A stretch of DNA of 64,000 bases. It comes from Cyclobacteriaceae bacterium (GTDB lineage Bacteria > Bacteroidota > Bacteroidia > Cytophagales > Cyclobacteriaceae). Shown piece after piece: positions 7,970-17,987 of the stretch. The position numbers and the translations under genes were made by a program. A model generated the notes under the pieces. It was not told the origin of the DNA, searched no databases, and saw only the letters and a list, made by a program, of their open reading frames with translations. Each line of letters opens with the position of its first letter. The first letter of the stretch is position 1. The stretch covers positions 186,001-250,000 of the forward strand of contig JAEUUA010000002.1 of the NCBI GenBank assembly GCA_016787755.1. Direction: 5' to 3'.

Positions 7970-8541
7970 ACTTGTTCAGTTTTTGAGTCAATACGTTGTT
8001 CTGTTTCTATCAGACTTTTTTGTAGTGCTGTCCGTGCACGGCTGAGTTGGGATTTAGAAGTACTTTCCGTGACACCCAATTGCTCAGCAATTTCTTTATG
8101 TGAGTACCCATCAATTGCATACATATTAAATACAATCTTATAACCCGAAGGGAGCGTATCAATTAATTTTATCAAGTCGGCCGCCTCCAATTGATTCTCT
8201 AACTTGTTATAATCTGGTTCGTAGTTAGCTGCTTCAATTGTTGTCTCCAGATACATATTCTTATTTCTTCTTAAATAACTAAGCGCTTCGTTTACCATTA
8301 TTCTCCGCATCCAACCTTCAAAATTTCCCTCCCCCGTGTATTGATCTATTTTATCTAAAATTTTGGTGAAGGCTGTTATCAACACATCTTCGGCCTCCAT
8401 TTTATCTTTTACATACCGACAACACAGGGCATAGAATTTTGACGAATACTGCTCATATAATCGTTTTTGTGCCTGGCGATTCTGTCGCCTGCAGCCTTCA
8501 ATCAACTCTTCGTCTTTAGCTCGGTAAATCTTAAATTCCAT
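7966..8541 (-). CDS. ECF RNA polymerase sigma factor
   Basis: A sigma-70 family extracytoplasmic-function factor of 191 residues. Region 2 covers about 12-90 (RLYEQYSSKFYALCCRYV, then EDVLITAFTKI and FEGWMRRIMVNEALSYLRR). Region 4 covers about 130-180 (LPSGYKIVFNMYAIDGYSHKEIAEQLG and ESTSKSQLSRARTALQK). It starts a probable operon with the membrane protein and the barrel. About 25-50 bp upstream, on the minus strand, the sequence TGCAACC...GTTACTTTG (roughly 8564-8590) resembles a GGAAC-type -35 with a -10 element and could be an autoregulated promoter; this is only suggestive. Confidence 0.93.
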   Translation of the reverse strand: MEFKIYRAKDEELIEGCRRQNRQAQKRLYEQYSSKFYALCCRYVKDKMEAEDVLITAFTKILDKIDQYTGEGNFEGWMRRIMVNEALSYLRRNKNMYLETTIEAANYEPDYNKLENQLEAADLIKLIDTLPSGYKIVFNMYAIDGYSHKEIAEQLGVTESTSKSQLSRARTALQKSLIETEQRIDSKTEQV

Positions 8542-8631
8542 TTAAATCCTTAATCACTACCAAGATGCAAAGTAACGGCAGGAGGTTGCACCGGGTTTTA
8601 AAACACGTAAAAGAATTTTAGTAAGGGAACC

Positions 8632-10032
8632 CTAAATTCCAGTGAAAAGCTCAACGGTTTGAAGATATTCGGGGATCATGGTGTTCCAGCCCCTTTCTTC
8701 AACTTTTATAGCCAATGCAGTAGCACTTGCTAATTCACCATGGGTTATGAACGTCATTTTAGGACTTTCCTTAAAATTATCTAACCACCTTAAAATTTCG
8801 GTCTGGTCTGCGTGCGCAGATAGTCCATGGACAGTATTCACGTGACAGTTTAAAGGTACTTGCTCACCAAATATTTTTATGAATGATTCGCCATCCTGAA
8901 TACGTCTGCCTCTTGAACCTTCCGCTTGATAGCCCGCTAACAGAACCGTGTCATGTTGTCTGCGCAGGCGATGAAACAAGTGATGCAAAATTCGACCTCC
9001 CGTTGCCATGCCGCTTGCAGATATAATAATAGCGGGATATTTAATGTCGTTTAATGCTTTCGAACTTTCAGGGGTATTGCAGAAATGTATTTGAGGTGAA
9101 TCAAAAATACTTTTCAATTGATTTCCGATTCTTTCCACCTTTATTTTATGGTCATTCCCATGGCGTTCATAAAGTTCGGTAACACTAATTGCCATTGGGC
9201 TATCAATGTAAATGGGAAGCGTGGGAATTTTTTTGCTTGCCATCAGTTTTTGAAAGTAGTATATAAGGATTTGTGTTCTACCTACTGCAAACGCAGGAAC
9301 TAAAATAGTTCCGTCATTCTTGACGGCTTCATTAATAATTTTTATTAAGTCTTCTTCAACCTGATCTATTGGATTAAGCCGATCCCCATACGTTGATTCC
9401 ACAAAAATGATATCAGCCTCAGTGAGCGCCTTGGGTGGGTACATGATAGGATCATCATATCGACCGAGATCGCCTGAGAAAACAATTTTCTTTGTTTGAT
9501 TCTGGGTTGTATGCTTTAATTCAACAATGGCCGAACCAAGAATATGCCCTGCGTTATAATATGTAAGCGATACATTATCTATAACTTTTGTTTCTTTTTC
9601 AAAACGAATGCTATCCACAAATTCTAATACACGTTCAGCATCTTCAATCGTAAAGAGTGGTTCTGGCTTGCTGTGTTTGGAATACCCTTTCTTAAAAGCA
9701 AACTGGGCTTCTTCTTCCTGCAGTTTTGCCGCATCGCGAAGCATAATTTTCATCAGGTCTTTCGTAGCATGAGTGCATAATATGCGACCACGAAATCCAT
9801 CTTTCATCAACCGAGGTAAATAGCCAATATGGTCGATGTGCGCATGCGTAATAATTACAGTGTGAATGGTAGCTGGGTCAACAGGAAGTGGCTCCCAGTT
9901 TCTAAGCCTAAGCTCTTTCTTACCTTGAAACATACCACAGTCAACTAATATTTTCCGACTGTCTATTTCCAATAAATACTTAGAACCAGTGACACTTTGA
10001 GCTGCTCCTAAAAATCGCAATCGTACATCCAT
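8632..10032 (-). CDS. Beta-CASP metallo-beta-lactamase fold RNase
   Basis: A zinc-dependent exo/endoribonuclease of the CPSF73/YSH1-like group, 466 residues. The metal site is intact: THAHIDH (HxHxDH, about residue 60), GHILGS, SGDLGR, and the beta-CASP motifs ending in SGMATGGR and GLSAHADQ. A C-terminal RMMBL segment (FITHGE) closes the protein. The family processes or degrades RNA in the cytoplasm. The gene stands alone between the sigma operon and the pspC terminator, both at some distance. Confidence 0.93.
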   Translation of the reverse strand: MDVRLRFLGAAQSVTGSKYLLEIDSRKILVDCGMFQGKKELRLRNWEPLPVDPATIHTVIITHAHIDHIGYLPRLMKDGFRGRILCTHATKDLMKIMLRDAAKLQEEEAQFAFKKGYSKHSKPEPLFTIEDAERVLEFVDSIRFEKETKVIDNVSLTYYNAGHILGSAIVELKHTTQNQTKKIVFSGDLGRYDDPIMYPPKALTEADIIFVESTYGDRLNPIDQVEEDLIKIINEAVKNDGTILVPAFAVGRTQILIYYFQKLMASKKIPTLPIYIDSPMAISVTELYERHGNDHKIKVERIGNQLKSIFDSPQIHFCNTPESSKALNDIKYPAIIISASGMATGGRILHHLFHRLRRQHDTVLLAGYQAEGSRGRRIQDGESFIKIFGEQVPLNCHVNTVHGLSAHADQTEILRWLDNFKESPKMTFITHGELASATALAIKVEERGWNTMIPEYLQTVELFTGI

Positions 10033-10069
10033 GAGTTAGTATTAGTCAACTCTTAAATGTACTAAAATA

Positions 10070-10103
10070 ATAAGAGCAAGATGATCAATCATATTGCTCT
10101 TAT
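10070..10103 (-). terminator. Hairpin terminator after the padR-pspC operon
   Basis: ATAAGAGCAA (10070-10079) pairs perfectly with 10094-10103. On the minus strand it is followed by TATTTTAG. It lies 22 bp beyond the stop codon of the PspC protein gene. Confidence 0.7.
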
Positions 10104-10124
10104 ATAAAGTAAGGACTATTTAGT

Positions 10125-12512
10125 TTAGTTTCTTTTAATCACTTCCGGGTCGCCCCGATGCGAGACAGAACTTGTCATTGTTTTTGTGATTTCTAATTTA
10201 TCAGAAACATAGACTTTTATTGAGGAGGCACCAATGGCGTCTACTACTGCATCAATTACGCGGTAGCCATATGCACGAAGCGATGAAGCGCCTACAGCCT
10301 TTGCGTCCAGAAAATGTCCACTACCTTTTAGCTCTAAATTGGATACTCCTTTGAGTTCAACTGTAAGATTATTGGCATTTATATTTCCTTGGCCCGAAAC
10401 AGCCCCTAACAATTCTATATCAAGATCATGCTCGTCAAAACCATTGAATGATAAATTGCCCGCTCCGCGTGCTTTTAGTTTTTGCAACCCAGGCATAGTG
10501 ATTTTTATTTTTACCTTCTCGTTGTCAAAGATGGCCTTATCCCAAAAGGAATCCCGGTCGTCATCAAAATCGATAACCAGTAAATCTCCGCTTTTATAAA
10601 TGTCATATCTCTTTTTCTGTTTTTCATCGCCATCCATTTCAACGGCATAGTCATTTCCTTGTTCTATCTGCACATCAAACAAACCGGATAATTCAAGTTT
10701 ATTGAAATCTCGCAAGCCATATTGATCTCTCAGGCGCATTGATTTTCTGCCGGTTGGTTCCTGACAAGTGGTGCATTCAAACCCTCGATCCGTCATGCGC
10801 CACGTGTGATTGAAATTTGAATCACGATATCCTTCATAGTCGCGCGAATTATTTTGAATGATGTGCCACATTCTTTCTTCAATTACAAAAAGTGTATTGT
10901 AGGGAATGTACAAATCCATTTTAAGACGCTGTGCGCGGAACGGTGCCCCTTTCTTAAAGGTGATGTTAGAATCAAATAAAAGGATGCTATCGCGCTGCTC
11001 TACCTTGTATTCAATCAACTGAGCATTTTCTCCGGCTACTTTGCGGGTATTTCCTTGTGCTTCAAATCGCTCTATTAATTTTAGGTCCGTGCCTTCATAA
11101 CCTTTAATGTTCAGGTCAGTCACATCATAATCATCGAGACCAATTTCATTTATCCTTAGGATGGGTACCTTTCCATTAAGATCAAATGTTTTTTCAACTT
11201 TATATTCTCCTTCTTCTTTAAAGGCATAAATCATTTGTGGGATACTGATGCTAAGAGCAATCACACTCACAAAGAATAAAACAAACAACGACCATCCTAC
11301 CAATTGATTAAATATGATGCGTTTGGCAATGATAGAACTTCCAATGAGCGTAATGAAAAGAGCGGGTACAAAAGCCACTGCAAAGCCAAAAAATACAGTC
11401 CAATGAGGAAAGGCATTTCGGATAGCATCCAGCGGAATGCCTGTTTCACCAACTGGAAAGTGAAGCCAAGGCAAATCTGAGAAACTAAAGATTCCGATAA
11501 TTATACTGGCAGCCATCACCAAAGCAATGATCATGGATAATCCTGTAAGGCTAATGACAATACCAATAGCCACACGTAACACATCAATAAATACAGTAAA
11601 GAGAGGACCCAATACTTTTGTGATCCCTTCAATGACCATCGCGATTAACCGGAAAGGGAAGAGAATGATCTTCGCAAGTACACTTTCTTCAGGTTGATCT
11701 TTTTCATTCAAACTTTTCTTTACAGTGCTTTCGATGTTGGTAAGCGTAACCGGCTCGCCCTGCATTTGCATTCGTTCAGTTATTGTTTTTGCTTCGGGCA
11801 AGGCAATCCACAATATGATGTAGGTTAATAAACCTAAACCGCCTACAAAACTAAAGACGACAAACAGCACACGGATGACCGTGACATCTACTCCAAAGAA
11901 AGCGGCTACACCACCTGCTACACCCCCAATCACTTTTTTCTCTGTATCGCGGTACATCTTTTTTACAGAAGCTTCCTCCTCCAGGTTGTCACTGCCCGGC
12001 AGCACAATCCAAAAGATGATATAGACTAACAGTAACCCTCCATAACTACCGAGTACTAATAGTGCAAATAGTAATCGTGGCCAAACCGGATCAATATTGA
12101 AGTAGTGTGCTAACCCTGCACATACACCACCTAAAATTTTTCTTTTTTGATCGCGCTGAAGCTTTTTGTTGGCCGTTTGGGTACCTGAAGATTGACTTTG
12201 TTGCGAAGATTCAGATTTGGCAGATTCTCCGGCAAACTCTTGCTCTTCGGCTGCTTTAAAATCGCTGACACTTCCCATGGTAGCCACCAGACTACTCACA
12301 TCCTCAGCAGTAATTACTTGTTTACCTTCATGAAGCTTGGCTAAAAATATTTCGGCAATACGACTTTCAATATCGGATAGAATTTCGCTGCTATCTTCAA
12401 ACGAAGCGAAGTATCGCTTTATGGAGTCTAAGTATTTGCGAAGGGTTTCGTATCCGTCTTCCTCAATGTGGAAGATGATGCCGCTGATGTTTATACTGAT
12501 GTTCTTTTTCAT
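10125..12512 (-). CDS. PspC-domain membrane protein with GIN/DUF2807 domain
   Basis: A large envelope-stress protein of 795 residues. Two PspC domains follow one another (about 120-175, KILGGVCAGLAHYFNID, and 187-245, KVIGGVAGGVAAFFGVD), each with a membrane helix. Further membrane helices fill about 290-435. The C-terminal part (about 590-780) is a beta-helical GIN domain with the repeating 'L.GAV.G / G.GNLSFNG' pattern also present in the protein at 58777-59523. PspC proteins sense or buffer damage to the inner membrane. The padR gene lies 31 bp upstream on the same strand, an arrangement common in Bacteroidota. Confidence 0.9.
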   Translation of the reverse strand: MKKNISINISGIIFHIEEDGYETLRKYLDSIKRYFASFEDSSEILSDIESRIAEIFLAKLHEGKQVITAEDVSSLVATMGSVSDFKAAEEQEFAGESAKSESSQQSQSSGTQTANKKLQRDQKRKILGGVCAGLAHYFNIDPVWPRLLFALLVLGSYGGLLLVYIIFWIVLPGSDNLEEEASVKKMYRDTEKKVIGGVAGGVAAFFGVDVTVIRVLFVVFSFVGGLGLLTYIILWIALPEAKTITERMQMQGEPVTLTNIESTVKKSLNEKDQPEESVLAKIILFPFRLIAMVIEGITKVLGPLFTVFIDVLRVAIGIVISLTGLSMIIALVMAASIIIGIFSFSDLPWLHFPVGETGIPLDAIRNAFPHWTVFFGFAVAFVPALFITLIGSSIIAKRIIFNQLVGWSLFVLFFVSVIALSISIPQMIYAFKEEGEYKVEKTFDLNGKVPILRINEIGLDDYDVTDLNIKGYEGTDLKLIERFEAQGNTRKVAGENAQLIEYKVEQRDSILLFDSNITFKKGAPFRAQRLKMDLYIPYNTLFVIEERMWHIIQNNSRDYEGYRDSNFNHTWRMTDRGFECTTCQEPTGRKSMRLRDQYGLRDFNKLELSGLFDVQIEQGNDYAVEMDGDEKQKKRYDIYKSGDLLVIDFDDDRDSFWDKAIFDNEKVKIKITMPGLQKLKARGAGNLSFNGFDEHDLDIELLGAVSGQGNINANNLTVELKGVSNLELKGSGHFLDAKAVGASSLRAYGYRVIDAVVDAIGASSIKVYVSDKLEITKTMTSSVSHRGDPEVIKRN

Positions 12513-12543
12513 AGTCGAAACGTTATCAACAGAGTTTGTGAGT

Positions 12544-12879
12544 TTAGCTAATCGGTTTGGTTTGGATCATTTGAGTAGAGTGAACCAGATCTTCCCAGGT
12601 TTCTGATAAACCTGATAGAAATGTAGTCCCTTTGTCGGTTAATTTATAATACTTACGGGGTGGCCCCGATTTGGATTCCACCCATTTGTATTCCAGGAGG
12701 CCAGCGTTTTTCAGGCGGGTAAGAAGTGGGTATAGGGTTCCTTCCACAACAATCATTTTCGCAGCTGTCAATTCATCAAGCATGTCGGAGGCATACACTT
12801 CTCCACGTGAAATAATGTGCAGGATGCAGTACTCCAATATGCCTTTTCTCATCTGTACTTGTGTGTTTTCAAGGTTCAT
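12544..12879 (-). CDS. PadR-family transcriptional regulator
   Basis: A small winged-helix repressor of 111 residues. Family features are KGILEYCILHIIS near the start, the winged helix VYASDMLDELTAAKM, then VEGTLYPLLTRLKNAGLLEYKW and GPPRKYYKLTDKG. The length is typical of the short PadR_N group (PF03551). It is co-transcribed with the PspC protein gene and presumably controls that operon. The start codon used leaves only a short N-terminus before the domain, as usual. Confidence 0.93.
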   Translation of the reverse strand: MNLENTQVQMRKGILEYCILHIISRGEVYASDMLDELTAAKMIVVEGTLYPLLTRLKNAGLLEYKWVESKSGPPRKYYKLTDKGTTFLSGLSETWEDLVHSTQMIQTKPIS

Positions 12880-13070
12880 ACATCCATATTAGTTTAAGAC
12901 AAAGATCTTAGTGACTTATACGGGAAAGTACTATGTATGGCCAAGTACTAAACAAAAAAATTCAATTATTTTTAAAATCCCTTTAATCTGAAAGAATTTA
13001 AAGGTTTTGAGATCAGTTACCAGTAATTTTAGGGCTGTATTCACTTTATACAATAATTAATAGAGAAACT

Positions 13071-16000
13071 GTGCGGACTGGGTTTAGGCTTTTGATCTTT
13101 CTGGTAGGACTTCCATGGTTAGGTTTTGCACAATATTCTAACGATTGGATTCGAACCGATCAGCGGTATTACAAGATTCCAGTTGCTTCAAAAGGTGTTT
13201 ATCGACTGACTTATTCAGATCTGGTAACTGCAGGGCTTCCGCTTAATTCGATTGATCCAAGGCGGATTCAGATTTTTCACCGGGGGCTGGAGCAAGCAAT
13301 TTTTGTTCAGGGGCAGGCCGATGCGGTGTTTGACCCGGCTGATTACGTTGAGTTTTATGGAACCGGAAATGATGGCACACTCGATAAAGATTTATACAAA
13401 CCGAGAACAGCACAACCCCATACCTATTATAATCTTTATAGCGATACTACTTCTTATTTTCTTACGTGGCAATTATCGGCAGTGCAGGGGAAGCGGGTCA
13501 CAAACTTTTCAGAAGTAAACGTTTCCAATATCCCTAAAGAAGTTTCGCATCAGCAAGAAAGAATTCTAATTAACAGCAATCAATATTCAGGTGGTGATAA
13601 GGTGGACGATGTAATTCAGTACACACACTTTGATGTTGGGGAAGGCTGGACCGGAACCGCGTTGCAAGGTGGACAAAGCGTTGATTATAGTTTGGATTTA
13701 GTTTCTCAAACCGTAACGGCTGTTGGTGATCCACAACTTGAAATAGTTTTAGTCGGTCGCGATCAGATTTCACATACCGCTGAAATTTATGTAGGCCCAA
13801 GTTCAAGCTCATTGAGATTGCTGGACACGCATAGTTTTATTGGCTACACGGCAGAGAAGTTAACGTATTCAATTTTATGGAGTGATATTGGACCGGATGG
13901 AAAATTTGCCGTTCGATTTACTGCGCCCCCCGCTGCTACAAACCGATTTCAATTCAGCGTTTCGTATATCAAATTATCGTTTCCTCAAAATTTTGAGGCG
14001 AGTGGTGTAACGCATAAAACATACTACCTCAATCCAAATCCTACAAACAAGTCATACATAGAACTGGATAATGCTGCCGCAAATCTTAGGGTGTGGGATG
14101 TTACTGATCCAACTGCGATCGTATCGATTGGTACCACTTTGACCGGTTCCACAATAAAAGCAGTGGTTCCTTCAACTCTAACGGCACGATCTCTTTTTGT
14201 TTTCAATTCTACCAAGACACCATCGATAAAACTGGTTTCATTTCGCTCAATTAGTCCCGCACAAGCTGGGTATGTAGTTATCACACATAAGTCTTTAATG
14301 CAATCTGCTTTGGGATATGCAAATCCTGTAAAAGCATATGCCGGGTATCGGGCTTCTGAAGCAGGAGGGTTATACGACACCTTGGTGGTTACAGTTGATC
14401 AACTGTATAACCAATTCAATTATGGCGAAACATCACCGCGTGCTATTTATGAATTTATGCGTTACCTTGTTGAGGGAGGATCTCCAAAATATCTTTTTCT
14501 GATTGGCAAAGGTAGAGATGTGAGTGCTGGTTTTCATCGGTTAGTAAATCCACCAATAACAATATTAAAGGACCTGGTTCCTTCAGCAGGCTCGCCCGCT
14601 GCAGATGTAGCGTTTACTGCCGGATTGAACGGAACTAGCTTTGAACCTGCCGTGCCTACGGGAAGACTTTCAGCAAGCACACCTTCTCAAGTTGCTGCCT
14701 ACTTAAATAAGATAAAGGAAATAGAAATGGGTTTAATCGCTCAACCCTGGCAAAAGAGAGGGTTGCATTTAAGTGGTGGTATTCAACCCAACGAGTTAAT
14801 TGCTTTTCGCGAATATGTAGATGGGTTTAAAGCAATTGCAGAAGATACACTTTGGGGTGGTTCAATCGCTACGATTGGCAAACGGGATCCAAACCCGGTA
14901 GAATTAATAAATATTTCGGACAAGGTAAATGAAGGTGTTAATCTCATTACTTTTTTTGGTCACTCATCTCCCAGTACCATTGACATTGATATTGGATTTG
15001 TGTCTGACCCCACAATGGGGTACAATAACCCTGGCAAATACCCTACGTTTCTTATTAATGGTTGTAATGCAGGCAATTTTTTTTCGGGTTCAACATCGTT
15101 TGGTGAAGACTGGATACTGACCGCAAACAAAGGAGCACGAAGTTTTATTGCCCACAGTTCTTTTGGGTTTGTTTATTCGCTGCGGTATTATTCTGATTTA
15201 TTTTACCAGATCGGTTTATCCGATTCAAATTTTGTTAATCGAGGCATAGGGGATGTGCAGAAGGAAGTGGCACGACAATATATGGCCGCAGCACCTGCTA
15301 CCATTGCCAACATTACCCAAGTGCAGCAAATGGTTTTATTGGGCGATCCAGCCGTTCGTTTGTTCAACTATAGTAAACCCGATTATGAAATTACCCCGGC
15401 TTCGCTTTCATTGGCCTCACTGGACAGTAAGCCGGTAACAATTGCCAGCGATTCGTTCGCTGTTAAAATTTTAGTAAAAAATCTTGGGCTTGCAAAACCA
15501 GTCCCACTTGAAGTTAAATTAATTCGCACCCGGGGGGATGGTTCGCAGGTTAGCTATGATTCAGTATTTGGTCCGGTCTTAAACATGGATACGCTGCTTT
15601 TTATTATTCAGAAAGAAAGTAACTCAGGTGGTGGCAACAATCAGTTCACGGTGACAATTGATCCAATGAGTAAGATTGACGAGATAAATGAAAGCAACAA
15701 TGAAGCAACCTTTACCGCTTTCATCCCTTCCAACGCTACGCGTAATCTATTCCCTCATTCCTATTCCATTGTCAATCAAAACAAAGTAAAACTTGTTTGG
15801 CAATCAACAAACTTGGTTTCTCCTTCGCGCCCATTTATTGTGGAAGTAGACACAACATCACAATTCAACAGTCCTTTTTTGATCCAGCGTGAGATTTCAG
15901 GCAAAGTATTGGCGTCTACAGAAGTTGATTTAGCGAACCGAGATTCAACTGTTTATTTTTGGCGAACCCGATTTAAAAATCCGCAAACAGACGAAAGTAC

Positions 16001-17987
16001 CGAGTGGGCAACCACAACGTTCTCGTTTATTATAGGAAGTGGGGAAGGTTGGGCGCAACTCCGCAACAGTCAATTAGCTGAAAATAATTTCATAAGTCTG
16101 ATTGCCGATGGCAGCCATTTTCGTTTTGAAGAGACCCGTAGTTCAGTAGTTATAAAAACTTTTGGAAGTGGTAGTCCATTGCCGGCAACGGATGCTTCAA
16201 TTAAAATCAACAATGCCGAATTTAATCTGGCCACTCAAGGTCAGCCCTGCCGGAATAATACCTTGAACTTTGTGGCCTTCAATAAGACAACAGCAGCTCC
16301 CTATGCAGGCATTCCATTTATTTTTCAAGATCCCCGCACGTGTGGTCGTGAGCCACAAGTGATTAATAGTTTTACGGCCGCTGAATTAGAAAATGATTTA
16401 GCGGGATTTATCAACGCAGTAGGAATGAGTGACTCGGTAGCTATTTTTTCCATTGGGAATGCGGGGTATGCTTCCTGGTCGAATGCAGTAAAAAGTAAAT
16501 TAGGCGCGTTGGGAATTGGGTTAGCAGAATTAAATGATTTACAGCCCGGTGAGCCAATTATTGCATTTGGAAAAAAGGGTGCAACTGCAGGGAGTGTGTC
16601 GCTCACGCGGGCATTATTATCGCCTGCAAATGAGCAAGTGATTGTTGGTTCTCAAACGATTACCGGCCGAAAAACAGAAGGAACGATGAAATCAGTTGTT
16701 ATTGGGCCGGCTGCGGAGTGGAAACAATTTATAGCCCAGGCGAATACTTTAGAATCTGATGATGAACTATCATTTTCAATGTATGGGATTTCGCTGGGTG
16801 GAATTGAGTCTCTTATTAGCAGTGATGTAGGAATGAATTATGATTTGTCTTCAATTTTAGCTGAGGAGTTTCCTTACTTGAAAATTGTATTTCAAACAAA
16901 AGACGAAATCAATTTAACTCCTGCACTGTGGAAAAACTGGATTGTGCTGTATGAACCATTGGCCGAAGGCATTTTATTCTGGAAAGAGACTGATCCATGG
17001 ATTGTTCAAGAAGGAGAAAGTTGGCGCTCAACCTATGGGTTTACAAACATCTCCACAAAAAATTTTAAAAGTCCACTCCATGTGGATATTGAAATTTTCA
17101 CAAAAAAATCTCAAAATCGTGAAAAACAAGACTTTATTATTAATGCACCTATACCCGGTGATACTACTTTCTTTGAAGTATCCTCGCCAACGCTCGGTAA
17201 AATTGGATTTAATGACGTAAACCTATTTGTGAACAAGAGGATTATTGCGGAACCTTACTACGATAATAATTATATTGGCTTGTCCGATTATCTATTAGTG
17301 CAGGCCGATAAAACACCACCTGTTTTACAGGTAACATTTGATGGACGCACGTTGCGCAACAAGGATTTCGTTTCATCAACACCGTTTATCAATATTTCCC
17401 TCAAAGATGAAAATATCTTCAGACTTAAATCGGATACTGTTGGAGTGACCCTTCTATTAAGTTATCCGTGTCCAAATTCTACGTGTCCGTTTACCCGAAT
17501 TGCGTTGAATGGGAAAGATGCAAAATGGTTTTCGGCCACAGAGAATTCAGATTTTAGAATTGAATTTATGCCAACCCTTGCGGATGGTGACTATAAATTA
17601 TCAGTTCAAGCAGCTGATGTGAATGGGAACTGGAGTGGTGATGTTCCGTACGAGATTTCATTCACGGTAAAGTCCGAGCCGACACTTGAGTTCGTTGGTG
17701 TTCATCCAAATCCTTCAAGCAGTAACTTTTTCTTTAATTTTATCCTTACGGGAAACAAATTACCGGATGAGTTTCTATTAGAACTTTTTACATTAGACGG
17801 CCAGCGGGTGCAAACCTTTACTGCCAATGATATTCAAAAATTCCATGTGGGCACAAATGAATTGATGTGGAACAGTCGCGATGCTTCGGATGGATTTTTA
17901 CCCCGTGGATTTTATGTTTATCGGATGCGTATTAAAGCAGGATCGATCGATAAAACCGCACAAGGTAAAATTGTTATTATTCGATAA
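13071..17987 (+). CDS. C25 (gingipain-type) cysteine protease with type IX sorting domain
   Basis: A secreted protein of 1638 residues starting at GTG. A signal peptide covers residues 1-20 (PWLGFAQ). The C25 peptidase domain spans about 390-770, with the catalytic pair visible as His 631 in FFGHSSP and Cys 665 in LINGCNAGNFF. Next come CARDB-like beta domains (about 780-900) and several long beta-rich regions. The C-terminus (about 1545-1638) is a T9SS sorting domain: HPNPSS near its start, then LDGQRV, a LPRGFYVYRM strand and KIVIIR at the end. PorU, the T9SS sortase, is also a C25 protein but is usually shorter and lacks this kind of C-terminal domain. A secreted protease substrate or a lineage-specific PorU-like protein are both possible. 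Confidence 0.88.
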   Translation: MRTGFRLLIFLVGLPWLGFAQYSNDWIRTDQRYYKIPVASKGVYRLTYSDLVTAGLPLNSIDPRRIQIFHRGLEQAIFVQGQADAVFDPADYVEFYGTGNDGTLDKDLYKPRTAQPHTYYNLYSDTTSYFLTWQLSAVQGKRVTNFSEVNVSNIPKEVSHQQERILINSNQYSGGDKVDDVIQYTHFDVGEGWTGTALQGGQSVDYSLDLVSQTVTAVGDPQLEIVLVGRDQISHTAEIYVGPSSSSLRLLDTHSFIGYTAEKLTYSILWSDIGPDGKFAVRFTAPPAATNRFQFSVSYIKLSFPQNFEASGVTHKTYYLNPNPTNKSYIELDNAAANLRVWDVTDPTAIVSIGTTLTGSTIKAVVPSTLTARSLFVFNSTKTPSIKLVSFRSISPAQAGYVVITHKSLMQSALGYANPVKAYAGYRASEAGGLYDTLVVTVDQLYNQFNYGETSPRAIYEFMRYLVEGGSPKYLFLIGKGRDVSAGFHRLVNPPITILKDLVPSAGSPAADVAFTAGLNGTSFEPAVPTGRLSASTPSQVAAYLNKIKEIEMGLIAQPWQKRGLHLSGGIQPNELIAFREYVDGFKAIAEDTLWGGSIATIGKRDPNPVELINISDKVNEGVNLITFFGHSSPSTIDIDIGFVSDPTMGYNNPGKYPTFLINGCNAGNFFSGSTSFGEDWILTANKGARSFIAHSSFGFVYSLRYYSDLFYQIGLSDSNFVNRGIGDVQKEVARQYMAAAPATIANITQVQQMVLLGDPAVRLFNYSKPDYEITPASLSLASLDSKPVTIASDSFAVKILVKNLGLAKPVPLEVKLIRTRGDGSQVSYDSVFGPVLNMDTLLFIIQKESNSGGGNNQFTVTIDPMSKIDEINESNNEATFTAFIPSNATRNLFPHSYSIVNQNKVKLVWQSTNLVSPSRPFIVEVDTTSQFNSPFLIQREISGKVLASTEVDLANRDSTVYFWRTRFKNPQTDESTEWATTTFSFIIGSGEGWAQLRNSQLAENNFISLIADGSHFRFEETRSSVVIKTFGSGSPLPATDASIKINNAEFNLATQGQPCRNNTLNFVAFNKTTAAPYAGIPFIFQDPRTCGREPQVINSFTAAELENDLAGFINAVGMSDSVAIFSIGNAGYASWSNAVKSKLGALGIGLAELNDLQPGEPIIAFGKKGATAGSVSLTRALLSPANEQVIVGSQTITGRKTEGTMKSVVIGPAAEWKQFIAQANTLESDDELSFSMYGISLGGIESLISSDVGMNYDLSSILAEEFPYLKIVFQTKDEINLTPALWKNWIVLYEPLAEGILFWKETDPWIVQEGESWRSTYGFTNISTKNFKSPLHVDIEIFTKKSQNREKQDFIINAPIPGDTTFFEVSSPTLGKIGFNDVNLFVNKRIIAEPYYDNNYIGLSDYLLVQADKTPPVLQVTFDGRTLRNKDFVSSTPFINISLKDENIFRLKSDTVGVTLLLSYPCPNSTCPFTRIALNGKDAKWFSATENSDFRIEFMPTLADGDYKLSVQAADVNGNWSGDVPYEISFTVKSEPTLEFVGVHPNPSSSNFFFNFILTGNKLPDEFLLELFTLDGQRVQTFTANDIQKFHVGTNELMWNSRDASDGFLPRGFYVYRMRIKAGSIDKTAQGKIVIIR

